A stretch of 59,517 bases of DNA from Amycolatopsis coloradensis. GTDB taxonomy: Bacteria; Actinomycetota; Actinomycetes; Mycobacteriales; Pseudonocardiaceae. Shown here piece after piece: positions 16,780-23,824 of the stretch (positions are counted from its first letter, which is position 1; each line of letters starts with the position of its first letter). The stretch covers positions 7,904,396 through 7,963,912 of the forward strand of contig NZ_CP150484.1 of NCBI RefSeq assembly GCF_037997115.1, given 5' to 3'. Both the position numbers and the translations under genes were made by a program. Below the pieces are notes generated by a model. The model was given only the letters and a program-made list of their open reading frames with translations, was not told the DNA's origin and ran no database searches.

Positions 16780-17034
16780 GATTTGTCATGTCCGGTTTTC
16801 CTTGACACACAGACACTCCTGCTTCGAGTATCGACTGAAGTGCTTATCGGACAAGGGGGTCCCGCCTAACCCGATCGGGCCACACGATGCGCGGTCAGCG
16901 GGCCGCGGTACCCACACGATGGGTGGTCCCGCCTGGAAAGCGCCTCTGATCGTCAGTAGGTTTTCCCCACCGGACGGACGCACACCTTTCCTGCCGTCCG
17001 GTCCGACGTAATCGTCGAATCAAGGAGTTCACGA
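16780..17034. other. Upstream region of the first chaplin-like gene
   Basis: No gene seen. It has a promoter-like CTTGACA (16801-16807) and, close to the next start, a hairpin with arms ACCGGACGG (16969-16977) and CCGTCCGGT (16994-17002), likely in the 5' leader. AAGGAG precedes the ATG at 17035. Confidence 0.45.
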
Positions 17035-17382
17035 ATGTTGAAGAAAATCGGTTTCGTCGCGGCCACGATGGCCGCCGGAGCGATCCTGAGCGGCGGCATC
17101 GCTTCCGCCGACACCCCGGACGACCACGACGGCTACGACCACAGCGGCCAGGTCGGTCTGGTCAACCTGAACAACATCGACGCGCTGCACAACGTCAACG
17201 GCACCCTCGGCCTGTGCGGCAACGACGTGAACGTGCTCGGCGTCCAGGTGCCGATCCGCGACTCGCTCAACGGCATCGGCGTGCCGATCCTGTCGCCGGG
17301 CTCGCACGAGGCCGAGGGAAACTCGCCGTACAACTGCGCCGCGGGTGCCATCACCGACGGTGGCACGGTGCAGGACAACTAG
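17035..17382 (+). CDS. Chaplin-like small secreted protein, copy 1
   Basis: A 115-residue protein with a signal peptide (KKIGFVAATMAAGAILSGG to ASA, about residues 1-25). The mature domain reads GQVGLVNLNNIDALHNVNG, LCGNDVNVLGVQVPIRD and SPYNCAAGAITDGG. The two cysteines and the C-G-N-x-V-N-V-L-G core resemble the surface-active chaplin domain, but the protein is longer and only loosely similar. Chaplins coat aerial hyphae and spores. It is paralogous to 17696 with about 55 percent identical residues by eye. It is followed by a strong terminator. Confidence 0.7.
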   Translation: MLKKIGFVAATMAAGAILSGGIASADTPDDHDGYDHSGQVGLVNLNNIDALHNVNGTLGLCGNDVNVLGVQVPIRDSLNGIGVPILSPGSHEAEGNSPYNCAAGAITDGGTVQDN

Positions 17383-17540
17383 AAAGGTCTCCCTGCCCGG
17401 GACCGCCCGACGTGCACGGAAGACGGCCGGGTAGGGGTCCGGCGATCGCGTCGACGTCGTAGTGCGTGCCCGGAGCACGGAGAGAGGTCGCACTCCTGCT
17501 CCGTCTCCGGACACGCCGCGACGCACGGCGACGCCGGCAC

Positions 17541-17583
17541 GGGTGGGGCCGGTCACCAAGCCCAGGGGAGGCCGGCCCCACCC
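17541..17583. terminator. Strong 12-base-stem hairpin
   Basis: Perfect arms GGGTGGGGCCGG (17541-17552) and CCGGCCCCACCC (17572-17583), 19-base loop, about 160 bases after the first chaplin-like gene. The surrounding 17383-17651 holds no gene. Confidence 0.6.
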
Positions 17584-17651
17584 GAGGTATGCGCACCATA
17601 ACCGAGACCACCGGGCGCGGCCATCGCAGACCGCGACGTCCCGGACATCCC

Positions 17652-17675
17652 GCCCGCCGGCACCTGCCGGCGGGC
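17652..17675 (+). terminator. Attenuator-like hairpin before the second chaplin-like gene
   Basis: Perfect arms GCCCGCCGGCA (17652-17662) and TGCCGGCGGGC (17665-17675) with a 2-base loop, followed by TTCATTAGGAG and a T-rich TTTTCTTCA to the GTG at 17696. It lies directly before the ribosome site (AGGAG), so it could end upstream transcripts or attenuate this gene. Confidence 0.6.
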
Positions 17676-17695
17676 TTCATTAGGAGTTTTCTTCA

Positions 17696-18046
17696 GTGAT
17701 CAAGCAGCTCGGCTTCGTCGCCACCGCCCTCGCCGCCGGAATGGCGATCGCCGGCGGAACCGCCTTCGCGGCCGGCGTCACCGTCGCGGGCCACCCGGTC
17801 GACCACAACGGCCAGCTCGGGCTCGGCAACATCCAGAACGTCGACGCGGTCCACAACCTCAACGTCGTCGGCGGCGTCTGCGACAACAACGTCAACGTGC
17901 TCGGCGTCCAGGTTCCCGTCCGTGACGTCGCCGAAGGTATCGCCGTGCCCGTCCTCTCCCCCGGTGAGACGGAAGCCGAAGGCGCCACGCCGGACAACTG
18001 CGCCGCGGGTGTCATCCAAGACGGCGGGACCGTCCAGGAAAACTGA
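17696..18046 (+). CDS. Chaplin-like small secreted protein, copy 2
   Basis: A 116-residue paralogue of the protein at 17035. It has a signal peptide ending in AFA (about residue 25), then GQLGLGNIQNVDAVHNLNVV, VCDNNVNVLGVQVPVRD and ATPDNCAAGVIQDGGTVQEN. The same two cysteines and the same N-V-N-V-L-G-V-Q-V-P block are kept. GTG 17696 is the start, with TAGGAG 12 bases upstream. The pair probably arose by duplication and may form surface fibrils together; this is inferred from the chaplin resemblance only. Confidence 0.7.
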   Translation: MIKQLGFVATALAAGMAIAGGTAFAAGVTVAGHPVDHNGQLGLGNIQNVDAVHNLNVVGGVCDNNVNVLGVQVPVRDVAEGIAVPVLSPGETEAEGATPDNCAAGVIQDGGTVQEN

Positions 18047-18270
18047 ACCGCCTCTTGAAAACGAGCCGTCGCGCGGTCGCCCCACCGCGCGGCGGCTTTC
18101 CCCTGTGCTCGAAGATCCGCATCGCCACACGGCGACATCGACCCCCAGTCGTCGTGGACACCGACGCAACTCGATACGTGCTCCGCAAGAGCGGCGGTGC
18201 CGAACCGACCTGCCCCGGCTCGCTTGAGCGGCACACGAGCCGGCGAAGGCCCGGCGCGGATCCTGCGCCG

Positions 18271-18537
18271 GTGAAGGATCCCTCGGTCGAGCGGGACCAG
18301 CTGCGCCGGGCGCTGGAGACCCTGCCGGTGATCGAACAGGTCAAGGGAATGTTCATGTTGTCGCGCAGCTGGTCGGCCGAGCAGGCGTTCGCGGCGCTGA
18401 AGTCGATCTCCCAGCACACCAACGTCAAGCTGCACGACGTCGCGACGGTGATCGTCGCCCCGGGAAGCCACGTCGAGCCGTCCCTGCCCTGCCACTTGCC
18501 GCCAACGGCTCGTAACCGCTGGCGGAAACAACAATGA
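18271..18537 (+). CDS. Small ANTAR-domain protein
   Basis: An 88-residue protein consisting of little more than one ANTAR domain: RRALETLPVIEQVKGMFMLS, then SAEQAFAALKSISQHTNVKL and HDVATVIVA. ANTAR domains bind RNA hairpins in antitermination. The start is set at GTG 18271, where domain-like sequence begins; the open frame extends upstream to 18055 but that part looks non-coding. Because ANTAR proteins often read leader hairpins, the hairpins before the two chaplin-like genes are possible targets (inference). The gene ends 15 bases before the repeat at the right end of element 1. Confidence 0.75.
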   Translation: MKDPSVERDQLRRALETLPVIEQVKGMFMLSRSWSAEQAFAALKSISQHTNVKLHDVATVIVAPGSHVEPSLPCHLPPTARNRWRKQQ

Positions 18538-18552
18538 ACTCCGGGCCCGCTG

Positions 18553-18747
18553 AAGTCTCCCACCGCAGCGGCTATGACGAGGAAGCAGAAGGCTGCTACG
18601 CCACCAACCGGCTCCGCAGAGCACTTCTCCTACGATGAGCACACCGGAGCAAACGGAGACATAACGGAGCCCAGTCACGATTCACGCCGAGGCGAAATTG
18701 CCGCCGAAAGGCCAACATCCCCGCAGGTCGGCAGCGATATCGATGTG
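18553..18747. repeat. Element right-end repeat, copy 1
   Basis: Direct repeat of 47634-47832. The first 80 or so bases are about 75 percent alike. From CACACCGGAGCAAACGG (near 18640) through GGCAGCGATATCGATGTG the two copies are identical for over 100 bases and run straight into the tRNA fragment. Short frames inside it are shared but look incidental. Confidence 0.85.
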
Positions 18748-18795
18748 TGGGCCGGGTCGGGCTCGAACCGACGGACAAGGGATTATGAGTCCCCT
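18748..18795 (-). other. att-like copy 2: 3' part of tRNA (CAT)
   Basis: 48 bases matching the 3' two thirds of the tRNA at 47833-47906, up to TGAGTCCCCT. There is one difference (A for C at 18774, in the variable loop). The 5' tRNA half is absent. It marks the junction between elements 1 and 2. Confidence 0.85.
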
Positions 18796-19203
18796 CCGCC
18801 GCCATGTCATCGAGTGTCGTGCGATGCCGGATTCTGACCATTCGTGCAGGTCAACGCGCACCTCTCGGCCCGTCCGAGTGTCGGGCTGCATCGGGGCATG
18901 TCGGGCCCTGCTTCGGCAACGGAGCCCAATCGGAGACGACGTGTCCGTCCATTCGGCAGCACCTTTTGCCGCCAGCAGGACCGCGCTTCCCTCCCGCTTA
19001 CCGTGCCCTGCCACATACGGTCTGTTCAGCAACCGCGAACCTGGACCACACTCCGCTCACATGAGATCGCGGAAAGTGCGACCAGGCAGTAAACCGGGCC
19101 GGTTGCAATAGTTGTCGGCCCCGAAGGGCCGATCCCACAACCGCTACCCTGGCGATGACTCACGCCGCGTTCCCGACAGTGGAATTTCCTTCTGCCTGCG
19201 AAC
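18796..19203. repeat. Element left-end sequence, copy 2
   Basis: 18796-19010 is related to 6729-6960 (see there). The TGTCGG-type motif recurs at about 18891 and 18907. No integrase or excisionase frame is readable on either strand. 19011-19203 holds nothing I can assign beyond a short GGCCC/GGGCC hairpin near 19115. Confidence 0.6.
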
Positions 19204-19241
19204 GTGTGGTGCCCCGGTCAATGAGTCCCGGGGCACCACAC
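19204..19241 (-). terminator. 14-base-stem hairpin
   Basis: Perfect arms GTGTGGTGCCCCGG (19204-19217) and CCGGGGCACCACAC (19228-19241) with a 10-base loop, 12 bases beyond the stop of the minus-strand gene ending at 19254. It insulates the element end. Confidence 0.7.
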
Positions 19242-19253
19242 ATGTAGCGAGAT

Positions 19254-19523
19254 TTATCTTGGGCCTGGCTGTCTCCCGCCGACGTCTCGACCGTCTCTGA
19301 TTCCGCCGAGGCCTGCGGGTGATCCGCCGCCGCCTGCCATCAGCGGCAGGGTCAGCGCGTCGGCCACGGCGTTGGCCGAGACGGTGAATCCTCTGCCGAG
19401 GGTTTCGGCTCCCGCTCGGACGACGTTCGCTCCGGTACGGACGGTTCGGCCGATGGCCTTGCCGGTGATCCGCGCACCCTGCGCGAAGTGCCAGACAGCC
19501 GGAGTGAAGCCTTTATTCAGCAA
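19254..19523 (-). CDS. Hypothetical protein, 89 aa
   Basis: Not recognised. The frame reads KGFTPAVWHFAQGARITGKA, then ANVVRAGAETLGRGFTVSAN and ADALTLPLMAGGGGS, giving a helical Ala/Gly-rich protein. It overlaps the end of the upstream gene (19513-20016) by 11 bases on the same strand, so the two may be co-translated or may be one gene split by a frameshift. The Gly/Ala-rich style resembles parts of ESX/WXG100-linked proteins. Confidence 0.45.
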   Translation of the reverse strand: MLNKGFTPAVWHFAQGARITGKAIGRTVRTGANVVRAGAETLGRGFTVSANAVADALTLPLMAGGGGSPAGLGGIRDGRDVGGRQPGPR

Positions 19524-20016
19524 CCAGCGGGCTCCCTGCTGCGGGGATGGTGACCTTCGTGCCGGTGGGCTGGTAGTGGTTGTCGTAGCCGGTGACCTCG
19601 TTGACGTAGGTCTTGCCGTCCTGATGGCGGATCGTCGCGTCGAGCTGGCCGTCCTGCTTGCCGTCGTAGATCCACTCGGCCCGTTTGACGGTGCCCTCGT
19701 GCAGGGCGGTTCGCCTGCCGTTGAGCCCGGGCATCAGGTTCGTCGCCGTCCCCGGCAAACCGAGGTCGTAGGGGCCGAGCGCGACGTTCGCCAGGTCCAC
19801 GATCGCGAAGTTCTGCAGAAGGTCCGCTGCCTCCGCGATCGTGTCGGCCGCGGCGCGCAGCTTCTCCGGGTAGACGTGATAGCCCTGACCGGGGCCGGGG
19901 TCGAACGGATCCGGAAAGCTCCTGCGGCTGACGAGCGAGAGCGGCGTGCCGCGCGGACTCGCCACCTGTGCCGAGGCAGGCGGCGGAAGGCTGCACAGCA
20001 GCTCCTCTGCTGACAT
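19513..20016 (-). CDS. WXG100/ESX-type N-terminal domain protein
   Basis: A 167-residue frame. The segment GQGYHVYPEKLRAAADTIAE, DLLQNFAIVDLANVALGPYD is typical of the N-terminal export domain of ESX (type VII)-linked proteins. The C-terminal part (WIYDGKQDGQLDATIRHQDG, VNEVTGYDNHYQPTGTKVTI) is beta-rich. The true start may be a GTG near residue 29 (SRRSFPDPFDPG). Secreted polymorphic toxins usually continue much further, so this may be a truncated carrier. No toxin domain is seen. Confidence 0.5.
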   Translation of the reverse strand: MSAEELLCSLPPPASAQVASPRGTPLSLVSRRSFPDPFDPGPGQGYHVYPEKLRAAADTIAEAADLLQNFAIVDLANVALGPYDLGLPGTATNLMPGLNGRRTALHEGTVKRAEWIYDGKQDGQLDATIRHQDGKTYVNEVTGYDNHYQPTGTKVTIPAAGSPLVAE

Positions 20017-20101
20017 TGGCGCAGCTCGCCGACGCGACGTCGTGCGACCGCCCGCGTCACGTCCAGCAGACCCTGACCCCCGACGTCGGCTAACAGACGG
20101 A

Positions 20102-20690
20102 TCACCACCATTTTGTCCATCGTGCTTCGGCGGGCACGACTCCTTGTTGGGTCTGATGTGTGCAAGGGTGCGGGATGGGGGGCCCGATGGCTCCGACGCG
20201 TGCCCAGAATGCGACTGTGATCGGGTCCTGTCCGATCGGGAGCGTCGTCCAGTCGTAGCGTGGCGCTCGAGCGGCCGCGGCGGCGACTAGTACTCGGCCG
20301 GCGCCGCGGCGCCGGTGCTTCTCCTCGACCTCGACGTGGACGAGGACCGCGCGGCGATCGATGCCGCACAAGGAGAAGCGGATTTCGCCGAAGACGGTAT
20401 GTCCCAGGCGCAGTTGGATGGCGCCGATCCCGGCGGCCGTGGCAGGTCGCAGCAGCAGGAGGCGCAGTCCGTACTCGTCGGCCTGGTCTTCGGTGACGTG
20501 TCGCGCGGGGGCGGGGTCGATCATCGCCCAGGTGCCTGCTCGGCCGGGGAGGGCGTAGCAGGCTTCGCAGAGCCATTCCGGTGCCTGGTAGTCCTGGGAC
20601 CAGCTCTACCGGACTCCGGCGATCGCGAGGTCGTGCCCCCAGGGGCATCGTGCCGGTGTCCCGGCGAGGGGGGCGGATCGGGATCTCCAG
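20102..20690 (-). pseudogene. GNAT acetyltransferase with zinc-ribbon start, interrupted by a stop
   Basis: The intact part from 20524 gives a GNAT core: LVHVEVEEKHRRRGAGRVLV (acetyl-CoA loop RRRGAGR) and DPITVAFWARVG. In the same frame upstream, CPWGHDLAIAGVR is followed by TAG and then SWSQDYQAPEWLCEACYALP. The stop interrupts what looks like a four-cysteine-type zinc-ribbon lead (GAG to TAG would explain it). A shortened protein from ATG 20524 may still be made. The stretch 20691-20895 has nothing clear. Confidence 0.6.
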
Positions 20691-20895
20691 GGTGCCCTGT
20701 CGGGTCTCATCGCCGATGACATGTCGATCTTCGTTGATCTGGGTGTTCTCGGTTGTCTCACGCACGTGTCACCCATGATCAGTCTCAGATCCGTGTCATT
20801 CCCTCGTCTGATGTCCGGTCCAGCGGAAACCTGTGGGACGGTCGCGGCCCTGCGGATTCGGTTGATCAAATACTGACCCCGACCGAACTGGAGTT

Positions 20896-21768
20896 TCATG
20901 CCGTGGTGGTCTTCGGGTAGTGCGGACGGAGGCCGGCCACGAGGATGCGGTCGAGCATCCGGTCAGGTAGCACCCGCGACAAGCGCGTGATCAGGCCTGC
21001 GTCACGGCCGATGGTGTAGCGGGTGCGAGGCTTCCCGACGGTTACGGCCTTCGCGATCACACGGGCCGCGTCGGCGGCGGGCGTGCCACCTGGGGTGTGA
21101 GCGGCGGACTGCGCGTTAATCGCCTGGATCAGGCTTCCGTAGCGGTCACGCTGCTCCGGTGACATGGCAGCGGCCACCCGGTTCGTGGCGGCGACCACCC
21201 GGTCCGCCATCTCCGTGCGGACCGCTCCAGGCTCGACGACGACCACCCGCACGCCCAGCGGCGCCAGTTCCCGGCGCAGCGAGTCGCTGACCGCCTCGAG
21301 GGCGAACTTCGTGCCCGCATAGGGGCCGTAGGTGGCCATGGCGACCTTTCCGCCGACCGAGCTGATGTTGACCACCCGGCCCGAGTGGCGCAGCAGCGCG
21401 GGCAGCAGCGCCTGGGTGACCGCGATGTGACCAAAGAGGTTGACCTCGAACTGCCGGCGCCACTCGCTCAACGGCAGAGTCTCGACGGGGGCGTTGATTT
21501 GGATGGCGGCATTGTTCACCAGCGCCCGCAACGCACCTGACTTCGAGTCATCGTCGAAGCGGGAGGCCAGCCGCGCGATGTGGTCGGGCTGGGTGATGTC
21601 GAGGATGACCGGCTCGACGCCCGGGGCACGGAGCGCGTCGGCGTCACGATCGCGGCGGACGCCGGCGAGGACGTGGAATCCCCGGCGGGCCAGCTCGCGT
21701 GCGGACGCCGCGCCGATCCCGGTCGAGGCTCCGGTCACGACGACACAGCCCCGGGTTTCCGACGACAT
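20896..21768 (-). CDS. Short-chain dehydrogenase/reductase
   Basis: A 290-residue classical SDR: the cofactor motif TGASTGIG (about residues 12-19), NNAA, the catalytic Ser in VVNISSVGGKV and Y-x3-K in YGPYAGTKFALEA, followed by PGAVRTEM. It uses NAD(P)H; the substrate is unknown. ATGs exist at 21786, 21780 and 21768; the last is preferred because the first two lie inside the operator. The promoter TTGACA-17-TACAGT on the minus strand lies in the intergenic region. It diverges from the TetR gene at 21839, which very likely represses it. Confidence 0.92.
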   Translation of the reverse strand: MSSETRGCVVVTGASTGIGAASARELARRGFHVLAGVRRDRDADALRAPGVEPVILDITQPDHIARLASRFDDDSKSGALRALVNNAAIQINAPVETLPLSEWRRQFEVNLFGHIAVTQALLPALLRHSGRVVNISSVGGKVAMATYGPYAGTKFALEAVSDSLRRELAPLGVRVVVVEPGAVRTEMADRVVAATNRVAAAMSPEQRDRYGSLIQAINAQSAAHTPGGTPAADAARVIAKAVTVGKPRTRYTIGRDAGLITRLSRVLPDRMLDRILVAGLRPHYPKTTTA

Positions 21769-21769
21769 T

Positions 21770-21831
21770 TCAGATGACATTGTCATCTGACTGACTGTAG
21801 ACATCTCAGATGACGGTGTCAACTGTATAGT
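21770..21831. promoter_or_regulatory. Divergent promoter with two TetR operators
   Basis: Operator 1 is a perfect palindrome: arms TCAGATGACA (21770-21779) and TGTCATCTGA (21781-21790) around one T. Operator 2 (about 21806-21826) shares TCAGATGAC on its left arm and a looser right arm GTGTCAACTG. On the minus strand TTGACA (within 21818-21823), 17 bases and TACAGT form the SDR promoter. On the plus strand TATAGT (21826-21831) is the likely -10 of the TetR gene, overlapping operator 2. Confidence 0.8.
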
Positions 21832-21838
21832 GATCGGC

Positions 21839-22432
21839 ATGGTCAGCCGTGTGGAATCCGCTGCCGCAACGCGACGCGCCCTGCTGGATGCGGCCGCCGA
21901 TCTGCTGGACATCGGCGGTCCAGACGCGGTGACGTTGCGCGCGGTCGGGGCGCGTGCGGGGGTCACCCGCGGAGCGCCGTACCGGCACTTCCCCGACAAA
22001 GACAGCCTGCTGACCACCATCGCAGCCGAGGCCTTGGATCAGCTCGCGGATCAGGTGCAGGTCGTGCGGGCCGATCCGCGGGTGCCTCCGGCCGACACGC
22101 TGCAGCGCGCCCTGGACGCGCTGATGACGATCGGCCGCCGACAGCCGCACCTGTACCGGCTGATGTTCGCCTCTCCGGCCGGCGCCGCGGCCACGGTCCA
22201 CGCAGCGGTCCAGGCGGCCGACCGCGCCATGGACGAGTTCCTCGCCATCGTCGGCGATCTGGTCGGCGCACAGCACGCCCGGCGATTTGCGGCGCTGCTG
22301 CTGACCAGCGCGCACGGGATCACGGACATGGAGGTCAACGGGCACCTGTCCGCGGACAAGTGGCACATTACGGCCGAGGAACTCGTCTCGACCCTGGTGT
22401 CCATGATCCACCGGCAGGCCCGCAACGGGTAG
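21839..22432 (+). CDS. TetR-family repressor
   Basis: A 197-residue protein. The N-terminal helix-turn-helix is clear (RRALLDAAADLLDIGGPDAV, LRAVGARAGVTRGAPYRHFP, DKDSLLTTIAAEAL). The ligand domain (residues 60-197) resembles the WHG-type TetR C-terminal domain (RRQPHLYRLMFASPAG). GTG 21830 is an alternative start three codons upstream. It diverges from the SDR gene with paired palindromic operators in between, a standard self- and neighbour-repression layout. Confidence 0.93.
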   Translation: MVSRVESAAATRRALLDAAADLLDIGGPDAVTLRAVGARAGVTRGAPYRHFPDKDSLLTTIAAEALDQLADQVQVVRADPRVPPADTLQRALDALMTIGRRQPHLYRLMFASPAGAAATVHAAVQAADRAMDEFLAIVGDLVGAQHARRFAALLLTSAHGITDMEVNGHLSADKWHITAEELVSTLVSMIHRQARNG

Positions 22433-22612
22433 CCTTGCGGGGAGCGGCACCACACGCCCCCATCGGCACGCGAGCACCGCCAAGTGGGCGGGCTACTCGC
22501 CCGTCTCGTCGACGACTACGGCCTCGAACCGTTCGACACAGCCAGCCAACCTGGAGTTACCCCTTGGAACCGGACACCTTGATTCCAGACATGGGTCTGG
22601 AGGGAGGACGTC

Positions 22613-22900
22613 TTGGTGTCGCGTTCGTCGAGGTATCCGGAGTCGTTTCGGCGGGATGCGGTGGAACTGGTGGAGTCCAGTGATCGCCCGTTGCGTCAGA
22701 TCGCCCGCGAGCTGGGTGTCAATCACGAGACCCTGCGGTCGTGGGTGAACAAGACCAAGGAGGAAGCGGCCGCGCCGGTGGAGGATCCCGCGGTCATCGA
22801 TGAGGTGCAGCGGTTGCGGAAGCAGGTCGCTGAGCTGCAGAAAGAGAAGGAGATCCTGCGTAGAGCGGCCGCCTATTTTGCCAAAGAGACGGATCGATGA
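22613..22900 (+). CDS. IS3 OrfA (helix-turn-helix, leucine zipper)
   Basis: A 95-residue protein typical of IS3-group OrfA: YPESFRRDAVELVESSDRPL, RQIARELGVNHETLRSWVNK and a zipper-like VQRLRKQVAELQKEKEILRR. It binds the element ends, normally making an OrfAB fusion by -1 frameshifting. The stop overlaps the orfB start (ATGA). The partner is truncated. Confidence 0.9.
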   Translation: MVSRSSRYPESFRRDAVELVESSDRPLRQIARELGVNHETLRSWVNKTKEEAAAPVEDPAVIDEVQRLRKQVAELQKEKEILRRAAAYFAKETDR

Positions 22901-23328
22901 TCTACCGCTACCGGTTCATCTCCGAGCATCGCGCCGAGTTCGGTGTGAAGCGGTTGTGCCAGGTCCTGGGCCTGCGTCGGCAGGGTTTTCACGAGTGGGT
23001 CGCGGGTGAGGTCGCCCGTGAGGCCACGGCGGCGCGGGAGCGGGAGCTGGTGGCGGTGATCGCCTCGATCCATGCCGAGCACCGGCGCGCCTACCGTGTC
23101 CCGCGGATCACCGCCGAGCTGCGCCGGCGCGGGCGGGTGGTGAACCACAAGCGGGTGGAGCGGTTGATGCGCGAGCAGGGCCTGGCCGGGATCACCCGTC
23201 GGAAACGCCGGAGCCTGACCACGCCCGCCGCCGCCCCGGTGACCCCGGTGGCGGATGTGATCCGCCGTGATTTCACCGCCGAGCGCCCGGGTCACCGGTT
23301 CGTCGGGGACATCACCTACCTGCCCGTG
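22897..23328 (+). pseudogene. IS3 OrfB transposase, truncated
   Basis: The frame begins normally (RFISEHRAEFGVKRLCQVLG, HAEHRRAYRVPRITAELRRR, RVERLMREQGLAGI) and reaches the first catalytic Asp in HRFVGDITYLPV. After about 23328 the similarity ends; the remaining frame to 23595 is read from unrelated DNA. The second Asp and the Glu of the DDE triad are missing. Confidence 0.85.
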
Positions 23329-23380
23329 AGCTGCGGATCTCCGCGACGACCATGCTCGAGCGGCATCGCCGCAAGGTCCG

Positions 23381-23592
23381 GTGACCGCCATGAGCCACCT
23401 CAACGGAGCAACATCGTCCGGCCCGTGGCGCGAACCTGCTCTTGCCGTGCAGTGCGGCTGCACCGCCCTCGTCACCGCCTACGCCTCCTACCGCCACGGA
23501 CGAGACTTCGCCTCCACTTCGGCGCCGACCACACCACCGCCGCCATCTGGCCACTCATCGTCGACGGCTTCCTCTCTGCTGCACTACCTCAG
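23381..23592 (+). pseudogene. DUF2637 (SpdB-like transfer membrane protein), fragment
   Basis: The first frame reads LVTAYASYRHGRDFA. After a one-base loss near 23513, the next frame gives LHFGADHTTAAIWPLIVDGF. Together this is the start of a DUF2637 membrane protein found in actinomycete conjugative plasmids and integrative elements. It then stops after AALPQ. Just upstream, ELRISATTMLERHRRKVR with a TGA overlapping the GTG is the end of another lost gene of the same set. Confidence 0.65.
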
Positions 23593-23824
23593 TAGGCCAG
23601 CAGAGAGGAACGCGTCGCCACGCCACTGGTCACAGCGTCGCTGACCCCCGCTTCGAAGTACCGCGCGGCGTTCCTCTTCCAGTCGTCTTGATCGTCCGCC
23701 AGCCAATGTTCGAGGTCCAACTGACCGAACGAGTCGGCGATCAGCTCCCCGATCACGGGGCATCATCTTCTATAGCGGTTACGATCTTCGCGGTCGATCT
23801 CCTTGCTATCAGAAAAGCCCAGTT
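23593..23824 (-). pseudogene. Possible GNAT N-terminal relic
   Basis: On the minus strand one frame reads VIGELIADSFGQLDLEHWLA, then WKRNAARYFEAGVSDAVTSG, the style of a GNAT N-terminus. There is no usable start and it stops at the DUF2637 fragment. Nothing else is seen here. Confidence 0.3.

Larger units (their letters stand above)
22555..23328 (+). mobile_element. IS3-family insertion sequence, right side lost
   Basis: The left end lies near TGGAACCGGACACC (about 22564). The element holds an intact orfA (22613-22900) and the first 60 percent of orfB. At about 23328, inside the DDE core right after GDITYLPV, the sequence changes abruptly to unrelated DNA (a DUF2637 transfer gene). The right inverted repeat is absent, so the element cannot move by itself. 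Confidence 0.75.
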
